Notes under the pieces: generated by a model | What the model saw: the letters and a program-made list of their open reading frames with translations, nothing else | Database searches by the model: none | What the model was told of the DNA's origin: nothing | Source: Thauera carbonicopians | GTDB taxonomy: Bacteria > Pseudomonadota > Gammaproteobacteria > Burkholderiales > Rhodocyclaceae | NCBI RefSeq assembly: GCF_025699485.1 | Contig: NZ_JANUXN010000005.1 | Location: 1 to 64,000 of the forward strand | Length of the DNA stretch: 64,000 bases | Reading direction: 5' to 3' | Program-made: the position numbers and the translations under genes | Shown: piece after piece, positions 18,437 through 27,917 of the stretch | Layout: each line of letters begins with the position of its first letter | Numbering within the stretch: position 1 is the first letter of the stretch

Positions 18437-19561
18437 TTGACCGGAGACGACGACCTCATCGACTGGCTGCGGCTGGCCGCCACGCCCGGCCTGGGTGCCG
18501 ACCGCCAGCGCAGCCTGCTCGCCGCCTTCGGCCTGCCGCGGCACATCTTCGCCGCCGGACGCAGCGCCATCACCGGCGTCGTCGGCAGTGTCGCGGCCGA
18601 TGCCTTGCTCGCCGAACCCCGGCAGGACTGGATCGAGCGCGCCCGGGTCTGGGCCGCCGAGGACGGCAGCCACATCCTGACCCTGGCCGACGCAGACTAT
18701 CCGCGCGCCCTGCTCGACATCGCCGATCCGCCGGTGCTGCTCTACGTCAAGGGCGACCCGGCCCTGCTGCAGCGCCCGGCACTCGCCATCGTCGGCGCCC
18801 GCAGCGCCACGCCGCAGGGCGACGCGAACGCCGAAGCCTTCGCCCGCCATCTGGCCGCCCAGGGCTTCACCATCGTCAGCGGCCTGGCGGCAGGCATCGA
18901 CGCCGCCGCCCATCGCGGCGCCCTGGCGGCGGGTGCAGCAGGCGCCGGCACGGTGGCCGTCGTCGGCACCGGCATCGACCGCATCTATCCGGCCCGCAAT
19001 GCGGCGCTGGCACGGGAAATTGCCGCCTGCGGCGCCATCGTCAGCGAATTTCCGCTCGGCACGCCACCGCTGCAGCACAATTTCCCGCGCCGCAACCGCG
19101 TCATCGCCGGCCTCGCGCAGGGCGTGCTGGTGGTCGAGGCGGCGCTCAACAGCGGCTCGCTGATCACTGCGCGGCTGGCAGCCGAAACCGGGCGCGAAGT
19201 CTTCGCCATCCCCGGCTCCATCCACTCGCCGTTGTCGCGCGGCTGCCACCGCCTGATCCGCGACGGCGCCAAGCTGGTGGAAACCGCCGAGGATGTGGTC
19301 GAGGAACTGCGGGGCCGGCTCGGCACTCACTTGCCCGCCCCTGCCGCGAAACGCAGCGCCACGCCGCAGGCCGACCTGACACTCGACGGCAATGCCGCCC
19401 GGGTGATGGAGGCGATCGGCCACGATCCCGTCGACCTCGACACGCTTGCGCAACGCTGCAGCTTGACGGTAGATGCCCTGTACGCCATCCTGCTGCCGCT
19501 CGAGCTGGACGGGCGGGTCGCCAGCCTTCCCGGTGGCCGCATCCAGAGAGTCGGGCGCTGA
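18437..19561 (+). CDS. dprA: DNA-processing protein DprA (Smf)
   Basis: A 374-residue protein that protects incoming single-stranded DNA and loads RecA during transformation. An N-terminal SAM-like region (LIDWLRLAATPGLGADRQRS) precedes the Rossmann-like DprA domain at about 75-285 (ALAIVGARSATPQGDANAEA; TIVSGLAAGIDAAAHRGAL; VGTGIDRIYPARNAALA; FPRRNRVIAGLAQGVLVVEA; SGSLITARLAAETGREVFAI). A C-terminal winged-helix domain follows (DPVDLDTLAQRCSLTVDALY). The start is TTG, 19 bp after the LysM gene; no upstream ATG fits. The neighbourhood def-LysM-dprA-smg-top is conserved in betaproteobacteria. Confidence 0.94.
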   Translation: MTGDDDLIDWLRLAATPGLGADRQRSLLAAFGLPRHIFAAGRSAITGVVGSVAADALLAEPRQDWIERARVWAAEDGSHILTLADADYPRALLDIADPPVLLYVKGDPALLQRPALAIVGARSATPQGDANAEAFARHLAAQGFTIVSGLAAGIDAAAHRGALAAGAAGAGTVAVVGTGIDRIYPARNAALAREIAACGAIVSEFPLGTPPLQHNFPRRNRVIAGLAQGVLVVEAALNSGSLITARLAAETGREVFAIPGSIHSPLSRGCHRLIRDGAKLVETAEDVVEELRGRLGTHLPAPAAKRSATPQADLTLDGNAARVMEAIGHDPVDLDTLAQRCSLTVDALYAILLPLELDGRVASLPGGRIQRVGR

Positions 19562-19629
19562 ACCACATCGTTCTCCCTTTCACCCGCGTCACCGCTCCCC
19601 TTGCCGTTCCGTTCCATTGAGAGACCGTT

Positions 19630-20100
19630 TTGTTCGACATCCTCGTCTATCTCTACGAAAGCTACATCCACGCCGACGCCTGCCCGGAGTCCGACCAGCT
19701 TGCGCGCAAGCTGTCCGCTGCCGGCTTCGAGGAAGCGGAAATCGCCAGGGCGCTGGAATGGCTGGCCGGGCTGCAGCACGTGGCGCGCGAAACCCATCCG
19801 GCCGGCGCGCCCGACGAACGCTCGGTCCGCATCTACACCGAAGACGAACAGCTTCACCTGAATGCCGACTGCCGCGGCTTCCTGGCGCTGATGGAAAGCG
19901 CCGGCGTGCTGGACGGCGTGCATCGCGAACTGATCATCGAACGCGCGCTCGCGCTGGAGAGTGTCGATATCACGCTCGACCGCCTGAAGGTCATCGTGCT
20001 GATGGTGCTGTGGCAGCAGGAGCAACCGATCGACACGCTGATGGTCGATGAACTACTGAGCGTCGATGAAGACTGGGATTACAGTCCCACGATACATTAG
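19630..20100 (+). CDS. smg: Smg family protein (DUF494)
   Basis: A 156-residue acidic protein matching the Smg/DUF494 family (FDILVYLYESYIHADACPES at the N-terminus, ending in SVDEDWDYSPTIH). The family is widespread in beta- and gammaproteobacteria and nearly always lies beside dprA; its molecular role is not established. The start is TTG with the family N-terminus directly after it. It lies 68 bp after dprA and 117 bp before topB, consistent with a processing/topology gene cluster. Confidence 0.92.
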   Translation: MFDILVYLYESYIHADACPESDQLARKLSAAGFEEAEIARALEWLAGLQHVARETHPAGAPDERSVRIYTEDEQLHLNADCRGFLALMESAGVLDGVHRELIIERALALESVDITLDRLKVIVLMVLWQQEQPIDTLMVDELLSVDEDWDYSPTIH

Positions 20101-20217
20101 GAAAAATACGGCAGTCCCGACTGCTTGCAAGGCGCGGCGCGGCCTCTTTATCATCCGCGGCTCCAGCCTCCCGACCCCCCAGCCGGCATATGCCGGCCCG
20201 CCCGACAGCCAGAGAGC

Positions 20218-22803
20218 ATGAGCAAGCAACTGATCATCGCGGAAAAACCTTCCGTCGCACAGGACATCGCCCGTGCGCTCGGCGGCTTCACCAAGGAAAA
20301 GGACTATTACGAGTCCGACGAATACGTGCTGTCCTCGGCCGTCGGCCACCTGCTCGAACTGGCGGTGCCAGAAGAATTCGAAGTCAAGCGCGGCAAATGG
20401 ACCTTCGCCCACCTGCCGGTGATCCCGCCGCACTTCGCCGTCAAGCCGATCGAGAAGACCGAGGACCGCCTCAAGCTGCTGACCCGGCTGATCAAGCGCA
20501 AGGACGTCACCGGCCTGATCAACGCCTGTGACGCGGGGCGCGAAGGCGAGCTGATCTTCAACTTCATCGCCCAGCACGCCGGCACCAAAAAGCCGATGCA
20601 GCGCCTGTGGCTGCAGTCGATGACGCCGCAGGCGATCCGCGACGGCTTCGCCCACCTGCGCGCCGCGCAGGACGTCGAAGGCCTGCGCAACGCCGCGATC
20701 TGCCGCGCCGAATCCGACTGGCTGATCGGCATCAACGGCACGCGGGCGATGACCGCGTTCAATTCCAAGACCGGCGGCTTCCACCTCACCACCGTCGGCC
20801 GCGTGCAGACGCCGACGCTGGCGCTGGTGGTCGAGCGCGAGGACAAAATCCGCAAGTTCAAGCCGCGCGACTACTGGGAGCTGGAAGCCGATTTCGCCGC
20901 CGCGGCCGGGCACTACCCCGGACGCTGGTTCGACGAGAAGTTCAAGAAGCCGGAAGGCGACGAGCACGCCACCGCCTATCGCATCTGGGACAAGGCCCAG
21001 GCCGAGGCCATTCGCGCCAAGTGCGACGGCAAGCCGGGCGTGGTCACCGAGGAATCCAAGCCCTCGACGCAGCTGTCGCCGCTGCTGTTCGACCTCACCA
21101 GCCTGCAGCGCGAGGCCAACGGCCGCTTCGGCTTCTCCGCCCGCGTCACCCTGCAGCTGGCCCAGGCACTGTACGAGAAGCACAAGGTGCTGACCTACCC
21201 GCGTACCGATTCGCGCGCGCTACCCGAGGACTACCTCGGCACGGTCGGCGAAGTCATGCGCAACCTGCCCGAGCAGTACGCCCCCTTCGCCGCCGAGATC
21301 GCCAAGCAGGGCTGGGTCAAGCCGAACAAGCGCATCTTCAACAACGCCAAGATTTCCGACCACTTCGCCATCATCCCGACCGGCACGCTGCCCAGGAGCC
21401 TGTCCGAGGCCGAGCAGAAGATCTACGACCTGGTCACCAAGCGCTTCCTGGCGGTGTTCTACCCGGCGGCCGAATACCAGATCACCACCCGCATCACCCG
21501 CGTCGAAGGCGAAGCCTTCAAGACCGAGGGCAAGGTGCTGGTCAATCCGGGCTGGCTGGCGATCTACGGCAAGGAAGCCGCCGGCGACGACAAGGATGGC
21601 AAGGCGGGGGACGGCAAGGACGGCGGCCCGCAATTGGTGCCGGTGAAACAGGGCGAGACAGTCGCCACCGAAAGCATTCTGCTCAAGTCCCTGCAGACCA
21701 AGCCGCCGGCACGCTTCAACGAAGCCACGCTGCTGTCGGCGATGGAAGGCGCGGGCAAGATGGTGGACGACGAGGAACTGCGCGCGGCGATGGCCGAACG
21801 CGGCCTCGGCACGCCGGCCACGCGCGCGCAGATCATCGAAGGCCTGATCACCGAGCAGTACATCCACCGCGAAGGCCGCGAGCTGATCCCCAGCGCCAAG
21901 GCCTTCTCGCTGATCACGCTGCTGAAGGGCCTGGGCGTGAACGCACTGACTTCGCCCGAACTGACCGGCGGCTGGGAATACAAGCTGTCGCGCATGGAGC
22001 GGGGCGAGCTGAGCCGCGAAGCCTTCATGCAGGAAATCGCCGACATGGCGCGCGAAGTGGTCGAGCGCGCCAAGCGCTACGAATCCGACACCGTGCCGGG
22101 CGATTTCGTCACGCTGAAGACGCCCTGCCCGAAGTGCGGCGGCGTGGTGAAGGAGAACTACAAGAAGTTCGCCTGCCAGCGCTGCGACTGGAGCACCTGG
22201 AAGATCGTCGCCGGCCGCCAGTTCGAATACGACGAGATCGAAACCCTGCTGCGCGAAGGCAAGGTCGGCCCGCTGCTCGGCTTCCGCAACAAGATGGGCC
22301 GCCTGTTCAACGCCGAGATCGTGCTCAACGAGGACAAGCAGCCCGCCTTCGACTTCGGCCAGCCCAAGGAAGGCGAGGAAGCCGAGCCGGTCGATTTCTC
22401 CGACCAGCAGAGCGTCGGCGCCTGCCCGAAGTGCAGCAGCCGGGTGTTCGAGCATGGCATGGCCTACGTCTGCGAGAAATCGGTCGGCCCGGGCAAGAGC
22501 TGCGACTTCCGCTCCGGCAAGATCATCCTGCAGCAGCCGATCGAGCGTGAGCAGATGGCCAAGCTGCTGGCCGAAGGCAAGACCGATTTGCTGAAAGGCT
22601 TCGTCTCGGCCCGCACGCGGCGCAAGTTCTCGGCCTTCCTGGTGCGCGGCAAGGACGGCAAGGTCGGCTTCGAGTTCGAGGCCAAGACGCCGAAAGCCGG
22701 CGCCAAGGCCACTGCGGCAAAGGCCGAGAAGACCGACAAGGAAGCCCCGGCTGCCAAACCCGAAGTACCCGCCAAGAAGCGCACGGCCCGAAAGACCGGC
22801 TGA
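20218..22803 (+). CDS. topB: DNA topoisomerase III
   Basis: An 861-residue type IA topoisomerase that passes single strands to decatenate DNA. The N-terminal TOPRIM domain (KQLIIAEKPSVAQDIARAL; NACDAGREGELIF) carries the Glu and DxD metal ligands. The active-site tyrosine is in LTYPRTDSRALPEDY near residue 327. The C-terminus has zinc-ribbon-like cysteine clusters (CPKCGGVVKENY..CQRC; CPKCSSRVFEHG) and ends in a lysine/alanine-rich tail (PAKKRTARKTG) likely to bind DNA. The start at MSKQLIIAEK is the family N-terminus; the frame is open 31 codons upstream. It follows smg, where many betaproteobacteria carry such a topoisomerase. Confidence 0.95.
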   Translation: MSKQLIIAEKPSVAQDIARALGGFTKEKDYYESDEYVLSSAVGHLLELAVPEEFEVKRGKWTFAHLPVIPPHFAVKPIEKTEDRLKLLTRLIKRKDVTGLINACDAGREGELIFNFIAQHAGTKKPMQRLWLQSMTPQAIRDGFAHLRAAQDVEGLRNAAICRAESDWLIGINGTRAMTAFNSKTGGFHLTTVGRVQTPTLALVVEREDKIRKFKPRDYWELEADFAAAAGHYPGRWFDEKFKKPEGDEHATAYRIWDKAQAEAIRAKCDGKPGVVTEESKPSTQLSPLLFDLTSLQREANGRFGFSARVTLQLAQALYEKHKVLTYPRTDSRALPEDYLGTVGEVMRNLPEQYAPFAAEIAKQGWVKPNKRIFNNAKISDHFAIIPTGTLPRSLSEAEQKIYDLVTKRFLAVFYPAAEYQITTRITRVEGEAFKTEGKVLVNPGWLAIYGKEAAGDDKDGKAGDGKDGGPQLVPVKQGETVATESILLKSLQTKPPARFNEATLLSAMEGAGKMVDDEELRAAMAERGLGTPATRAQIIEGLITEQYIHREGRELIPSAKAFSLITLLKGLGVNALTSPELTGGWEYKLSRMERGELSREAFMQEIADMAREVVERAKRYESDTVPGDFVTLKTPCPKCGGVVKENYKKFACQRCDWSTWKIVAGRQFEYDEIETLLREGKVGPLLGFRNKMGRLFNAEIVLNEDKQPAFDFGQPKEGEEAEPVDFSDQQSVGACPKCSSRVFEHGMAYVCEKSVGPGKSCDFRSGKIILQQPIEREQMAKLLAEGKTDLLKGFVSARTRRKFSAFLVRGKDGKVGFEFEAKTPKAGAKATAAKAEKTDKEAPAAKPEVPAKKRTARKTG

Positions 22804-22841
22804 GCCGGCCCGAATCTGGATAAGCCGTCGGACCAACCCGG

Positions 22842-22990
22842 CACGGGATGGGTCGGGCCGCGTAGGTCGCGCCAAAAGCGAAGCCCATCAACGCCGGCGA
22901 AGATCGCGGTGGTAGATGAACTTGCCTGTAGCCAAGTGCAGTGAGTCCGCTTCGCTCTACCCACCCTACGCGGCTGGATAGAGCCTTAGG
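22842..22990. repeat. Copy 1 of a dispersed intergenic repeat
   Basis: The 262-bp gap between topB and oxyR has no gene. It contains GGATGGGTCGGGCCGCG at its left and, at the right, an inverted CGCTTCGCTCTACCCACC block. The same words occur at 32255-32370 and, in shorter form, at 51836-51873. This suggests a family of small non-coding repeats of a kind common in Rhodocyclales genomes. Confidence 0.5.
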
Positions 22991-23065
22991 CCAAGCTCAC
23001 AGCATTCACCACCGCGCTCGGGCGGCGGTTTGCCGTTCCCGATCTGAAACGCTCGACCCTGCCGA

Positions 23066-24004
23066 TCAGGCAGGCTCCTTCACCGGCATCCGGCCGACCG
23101 GGCGCACACCGGGCAGGCCGCTCTCGAGGATCGCGGTGCGCAGGATGTCGATCGCGCCGCTGCGCGGATAGGTGACACGCCACGCCAGCGCCACCCGGCG
23201 CGCCGGCTCGGGCTGCGAGAACGGACGCACCGCCACCAGCGGATACTGCATCGTCGCATCGTCTGCCGCGGAACTCGGCAGCACGGTGACGCCGAGGCCG
23301 GTGGCGACCATGTGGCGGATCGTCTCCAGCGAACTGCCTTCCAGCGTGCGCTGCAGGCCGCCGACGTTGCGGCAGCTCGGACAGACTTCCAGCACCTGGT
23401 CGCGGAAGCAGTTGCCCGCACCGAGCAGCAGCAACTGGTCCTCGGCCAGCAGACGGGCATCGACCGCCGCCTCCTGCGTCCATTCATGATCGGCCGGCAT
23501 CAGGATGCGGAAAGGTTCGTCATACACCGGCTGGGCGACGATGCCGGCCTCCTCGAACGGCAGGCTGATGATGATGACGTCCAGCTCGCCGCGCTTGAGC
23601 GCTTCGGCCAGCCGGGCGGTGTAGTTCTCCTGGATGATCAGCGGCATCCGCGGCGCCAGCTGGTGCATGCGCGGAATCAGCCGCGGCAGCAGGTAGGGGC
23701 CGATCGTGTAGATCACGCCGAGACGCAGCGGGCCGGCCAGCGGGTCCTTGCCCGCGGCGGCGATCTCCTGGATCTGGCTCGCTTCCATCAGCACCTTCTC
23801 GGCCTGGGCAACGATGCGGCGGCCGGTTTCGGTGATCTTGACTTCGGTCGCGCTGCGCTCGAAGAGCTGGATGCCGAGTTCTTCCTCGACCTTCTTCACG
23901 GCCACCGACAAGGTCGGCTGGGAGACGTGGCATTTCTCCGCGGCGCGGCCGAAATGGCGCTCATGGGCGAGCGCGACGAGATAGCGCAGATCGGTCAATG
24001 TCAT
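23066..24004 (-). CDS. oxyR: Hydrogen-peroxide-sensing regulator OxyR
   Basis: A 312-residue LysR-family activator of peroxide-defence genes. The helix-turn-helix occupies residues 1-60 (TLTDLRYLVALAHERHFGRA; CHVSQPTLSVAVKKVEEELG). The redox pair of the family is present: GAGNCFRDQVLEVC, matching Cys199/Cys208 of E. coli OxyR with the same nine-residue spacing. This is much stronger than a generic LysR assignment. The C-terminal effector lobe is complete. The gene is divergent from a TonB-receptor gene over 130 bp. No katG or ahpC is in the window, so the regulated genes lie elsewhere. Confidence 0.95.
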   Translation of the reverse strand: MTLTDLRYLVALAHERHFGRAAEKCHVSQPTLSVAVKKVEEELGIQLFERSATEVKITETGRRIVAQAEKVLMEASQIQEIAAAGKDPLAGPLRLGVIYTIGPYLLPRLIPRMHQLAPRMPLIIQENYTARLAEALKRGELDVIIISLPFEEAGIVAQPVYDEPFRILMPADHEWTQEAAVDARLLAEDQLLLLGAGNCFRDQVLEVCPSCRNVGGLQRTLEGSSLETIRHMVATGLGVTVLPSSAADDATMQYPLVAVRPFSQPEPARRVALAWRVTYPRSGAIDILRTAILESGLPGVRPVGRMPVKEPA

Positions 24005-24134
24005 GGTCTGCTCCCGCTGAAAATGGGTTTCCCTCCGGATGGGCTGTCGATGTTACCTTGCCCATCAAGCCCCTGCGTGCTTCAGTAGCCGCCCGCTTAT
24101 ACTTCGATGTTCTGCAACCATTCGACGGACACGA

Positions 24135-26240
24135 ATGTCGCTCCGCCTGCACCACGTCAGCGCGATGATGCTGCCTCTGCTCGCCTTCATGCCGGCAGGC
24201 GATGCCGTTGCAGAGGATGCCTTCTTCCAGCCGCTCCCGGTGGTGCTGAGCGCATCGCGCCTGCCTCAGCCCCTGCAGGATACACCCGGCGCCGTCACCG
24301 TCATCGACGCCGACATGATCGCAGCCACCGGCTACCGCGAACTCGCCCGGCTGTTCCGGCTCGTACCCGGCATGATGGTCGCGCAGGAACGCGGCAACCA
24401 GCAGTGGGTGACCTATCATGGCCTCAGCGCCGACCATCCGAACCAGATGCAGGTGCTGATCGACGGCCGTTCGATCTATTCGCCCCACTATTCCGGCAGC
24501 ACCAACTGGCGCGCCCTTCCGGTCCTGCTCGAGGACATCGAGCGCATCGAGATCGTGCGCGGCTCCAATTCCGCGAGCTACGGCTCGAACGCCTTTCTCG
24601 GCGTGGTCAATCTGGTCACCCGCCATACCGGCGCCGAAGCCGGCCATTCCGTTAGCGCACGCATCGGCAGCCATGGCATCGCCGACGTCAGCGGACGGGC
24701 GCTGTTGCGCAGCGGCGCGCTCGGCCTGCGGCTGAGCGCGCACGAACAGCGCGACGACGGCTGGTCCGGGCTGCACGACGGCCAGCACCTGCGTTCCTTC
24801 AACCTCCGCGGCGACCTGGACCTCGGAACCACCGACACGCTGGAATTCTCCGCCAGCTACGCTACTGCCACGCAGGACGAAGGCTATCCGGACACCTTGT
24901 TCAACGGCAGCGGCATCCGCGAGCTCGAACAGCAGGACTACACGATCCACGCAACCTGGCGGCATCTGCCGTCATTCGACGAAGAATGGATCGTATCGTG
25001 GTACCGCAACCGTGAACACACCCGGGACGACTGGTGGGTGGATTCCCGGGCCAACTGCCCCGTCCACGACCTCCGCGTGGGACAGCTCTGCTCGAGGCTG
25101 CTGCAAATGCCGCGCTATCGCGGCAACGTCAATAACAACCGCGACACCCTGCGCGACAACGTCTCGCTCCAGCATCGCTTCGCCGCAACGGATGCGCTGC
25201 GCCTGCTGTGGGGTACCGAATGGCGCTACGACCGCATCGATTCGGATTTCCTCTATGACAGCCGCCGCCGGCGCACACGGGAAGAATGGCGGCTGTTCGG
25301 CAACGCCGAATGGCACTCCGCATCCGAATGGCTGTGGAACCTCGGCGCCATGGCCGAACAGGTCGAAGGCGACCGCGTCCGCTTCGCACCGCGCGTATTC
25401 CTGAACTGGCAGCCGCGGGACGACGTGACATGGCGCGTGGGCTATTCGCGCGCCTGGCGCCAGCCCACGCTGCACGAGCTCTGGACCAACGTGCGGATAT
25501 CAGTCGATGGGCTCGGCGTGGTCAACCAACGCTACACCCCCAACCCCCATCTTCGTCCGCAGCGGCTGGATACCTGGGAAATCGGCTACCTCGGCAGCAC
25601 CCCGTGGGGCGGCCTGCTCGACGTGCGCATATTCGACGAACACGTCAGGGACTACATCCAGCGCAGGCCCATCAGGCTCTCGAACCCCTTCGATCCGAGC
25701 GAAGCCCTGGAGGATGCGACCAATGGCGACCCCTTCCTGATCCATCACATCATGGGTTCCACGCAGTGGTCCAACGCGCCCGGCAGCATTCGCCTCCGCG
25801 GCCTGGAATACCAGCTTTCATTGAAGCCGCGAGCGGCCACGACGCTGCTGTTCACTCACACCCTCATCCAGCGCCACGCCGACGACAGGGCCGTGCGGGG
25901 CAGCGTCCCGCCCTACACGGCGACGCTGACCTGGATGGAGCGGATCGGCAACTGGCGATCGACGATGAGCCTGCTGCGCATGGGGCCGCTCGCGGCCACG
26001 ACCGGCGATGTTCCCGGCCTGCACTACACCGTGCCCTCCTATACCAGCCTGGACTGGAGCGTCGCCCGCAGCCTGCGCATCGGCGACCGTTCGATGGATG
26101 TGCGCCTGACGGCCATCAACCTCCTCGGCAGGCACCAGGAACTGGCGCACAAGCCGCTGCAGTCGATGCCGCAGCACCGGCATCGCGAGCCCAACAAGGC
26201 GGATCGGCAGGTCTTCCTGAGCGTAAACATGCCTCTTTGA
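24135..26240 (+). CDS. TonB-dependent outer-membrane receptor (no STN domain)
   Basis: A 701-residue outer-membrane transporter. It has a signal peptide (MMLPLLAFMPAGDAVA), a plug domain from about residue 45 (DTPGAVTVIDADMIAATGYR; DRIEIVRGSNSASYGSNAFL-like segment reading ERIEIVRGSNSASYGSNAFL) and a barrel ending VFLSVNMPL. It resembles the BtuB/CirA group; the substrate is not evident. The ATG chosen lies just before the signal peptide; the frame is open 32 codons upstream. It is divergent from oxyR across 130 bp, with no Fur-like box visible there, so OxyR-linked or constitutive expression is possible. Confidence 0.9.
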   Translation: MSLRLHHVSAMMLPLLAFMPAGDAVAEDAFFQPLPVVLSASRLPQPLQDTPGAVTVIDADMIAATGYRELARLFRLVPGMMVAQERGNQQWVTYHGLSADHPNQMQVLIDGRSIYSPHYSGSTNWRALPVLLEDIERIEIVRGSNSASYGSNAFLGVVNLVTRHTGAEAGHSVSARIGSHGIADVSGRALLRSGALGLRLSAHEQRDDGWSGLHDGQHLRSFNLRGDLDLGTTDTLEFSASYATATQDEGYPDTLFNGSGIRELEQQDYTIHATWRHLPSFDEEWIVSWYRNREHTRDDWWVDSRANCPVHDLRVGQLCSRLLQMPRYRGNVNNNRDTLRDNVSLQHRFAATDALRLLWGTEWRYDRIDSDFLYDSRRRRTREEWRLFGNAEWHSASEWLWNLGAMAEQVEGDRVRFAPRVFLNWQPRDDVTWRVGYSRAWRQPTLHELWTNVRISVDGLGVVNQRYTPNPHLRPQRLDTWEIGYLGSTPWGGLLDVRIFDEHVRDYIQRRPIRLSNPFDPSEALEDATNGDPFLIHHIMGSTQWSNAPGSIRLRGLEYQLSLKPRAATTLLFTHTLIQRHADDRAVRGSVPPYTATLTWMERIGNWRSTMSLLRMGPLAATTGDVPGLHYTVPSYTSLDWSVARSLRIGDRSMDVRLTAINLLGRHQELAHKPLQSMPQHRHREPNKADRQVFLSVNMPL

Positions 26241-26393
26241 GGCTGGCCGGGACCCTGCGGCGGAAAAATCGACCGGAAGGCTTGATCGCAGCGTGCTTCA
26301 CCCCAAATTTGCAATCAGATGTGTGCAGTGGAACAGTCTCGGCGAATCGACGTCCACTGCTGTCGTCGGCACTGACCAACTACGGAATCGATC

Positions 26394-27860
26394 ATGCGCA
26401 AACATCTTGTGACCACTGTTATCGCTCTCTCCATCGCTGCCGCGCTGCCCGGTACGGCCCTGATTCCCGCCGCCCATGCCCAGGCCGCGCCGGCGGCTTC
26501 GCTGGTGTCGCCGAACCGCTACGGCCTGCCGGACTTCGGCGATCTGGTCGAAGAGGTCGGCCCGGCGGTGGTGAACATCAGCGTCGTGCAGCAGCAGCAG
26601 ACGGCGGGCGGCCAGAATCCGTTCGCCAACGATCCTTTCTACGACTTCCTGCGCCGCTTCGGCGTACCGATGCCGGGCTTCCCCGGCCAGCCCGGCATGG
26701 GGCCGCGCGCCCGGCAGGGCATCGGCTCGGGCTTCATCGTCAGCCAGGACGGCTACGTGCTGACCAACGCCCACGTCGTCGCCGGCGAGGACGGCGACGC
26801 GGCGCTGTCCGAAGTCACCGTGACGCTGATCGACAAGCGCGAATTCAAGGCCAAGGTCGTCGGCATCGACCGCCGCACCGACGTCGCGCTGCTGAAGATC
26901 GAGGCCAAGGACCTGCCGGTGGTGAGGATCGGCAAGGCCGACGAGGCCCGCGTCGGCGAGTGGGTGGTGGCGATGGGCTCGCCCTTCGGCTTCGACAACA
27001 CCGTCACCGCCGGCATCATCTCGGCCAAGGCGCGCCGCCTGCCGGACGAGACCTACGTGCCCTTCATCCAGACCGACGTCGCGATCAATCCCGGCAATTC
27101 GGGCGGGCCGCTGTTCAACCTCGCCGGCGAGGTCATCGGCATCAACTCGCAGATCTATTCTCGTTCGGGCGGCTTCATGGGCATTTCGTTCGCGATCCCG
27201 ATCGACGTCGCCATGAACGTCAAGGATCAGCTTGCCACTCATGGCCGCGTACAGCGCGGCCGCCTCGGCATCGGCATCCAGAGCGTCGACAAGGATCTCG
27301 CCCAGTCCTTCGGCCTGCCTGACGCGCGCGGCGCCCTGGTGGCCAGCGTGGAGCCGGGCAGCGCCGCCGACAAGGCCGGCATCCAGGCCGGCGACGTGGT
27401 GCTGAGCCTGGACGGCAAGCGCATCGACGACATGGCCGACCTGCCGCGCGCAGTCGGCGAGAAGCGCCCCGGCACCCGCATCCGCATGGAAATCTGGCGC
27501 GACGGCCGCAGCCGCGACGTGGTGGCGACGCTGGACGAGATGACGAACGACAACATCGCCGCCGCCCCGGCGCCGAGCCAGGTCGAAAACGTCGATGCCG
27601 GCCTCGGCCTCGGCGTGCGGGCACTGACTTCGCAAGAGGCAGCCCAGTTGCAGCTGCGCGGCGGCCTGGTGGTGGAAAGCGTGGATGGCGCCGCCGCACG
27701 CGCCGGCCTGCGCAACGGCGACGTCATCATCGCGCTCAACAACAACGCCGTCACCAACGTCGCCGACTTCCGCAAGCTGGTCCGGGCCGCCGGCAAACGC
27801 TTCGCACTGCTGATCCAGCGCGGCGAATCGCGCATCTACGTGCCGCTGCGGCTGGAATGA
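26394..27860 (+). CDS. Periplasmic Do-family serine protease/chaperone (DegQ/MucD type)
   Basis: A 488-residue HtrA protease for envelope quality control. A signal peptide (HLVTTVIALSIAAALPGTAL..AHA) precedes the trypsin-like domain with catalytic triad H127 (TNAHVVAG), D163 (RRTDVALLKI) and S236 (NPGNSGGPL). Two PDZ domains follow at about 275-375 (GRLGIGIQSVDKDLAQSFGL) and 395-488. The length and two PDZ domains match DegP/DegQ/MucD. It is not next to rpoE or mucABC, so the paralogue name is left open. The 153-bp upstream region shows no clear sigma-E promoter. Confidence 0.93.
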   Translation: MRKHLVTTVIALSIAAALPGTALIPAAHAQAAPAASLVSPNRYGLPDFGDLVEEVGPAVVNISVVQQQQTAGGQNPFANDPFYDFLRRFGVPMPGFPGQPGMGPRARQGIGSGFIVSQDGYVLTNAHVVAGEDGDAALSEVTVTLIDKREFKAKVVGIDRRTDVALLKIEAKDLPVVRIGKADEARVGEWVVAMGSPFGFDNTVTAGIISAKARRLPDETYVPFIQTDVAINPGNSGGPLFNLAGEVIGINSQIYSRSGGFMGISFAIPIDVAMNVKDQLATHGRVQRGRLGIGIQSVDKDLAQSFGLPDARGALVASVEPGSAADKAGIQAGDVVLSLDGKRIDDMADLPRAVGEKRPGTRIRMEIWRDGRSRDVVATLDEMTNDNIAAAPAPSQVENVDAGLGLGVRALTSQEAAQLQLRGGLVVESVDGAAARAGLRNGDVIIALNNNAVTNVADFRKLVRAAGKRFALLIQRGESRIYVPLRLE

Positions 27861-27868
27861 CGCAAGAC

Positions 27869-27893
27869 GGGGGCCGGCCCCGCCCCGGCCCCC
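27869..27893. terminator. GC-rich hairpin between convergent genes
   Basis: GGGGGCCGG (27869-27877) pairs with CCGGCCCCC (27885-27893) between the convergent protease and chemoreceptor genes. There is no T-run on either side, so it is at best a structure-assisted or factor-dependent end point. Confidence 0.4.
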
Positions 27894-27917
27894 ACGCATC
27901 CGTTCAGGCCCGGCATC

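Noticed and set aside
26241-26393. Sigma-E promoter before the DegQ/MucD-type gene
   Set aside because: A GGAAC-like -35 is visible but no matching TCAAA-like -10 at the right spacing.
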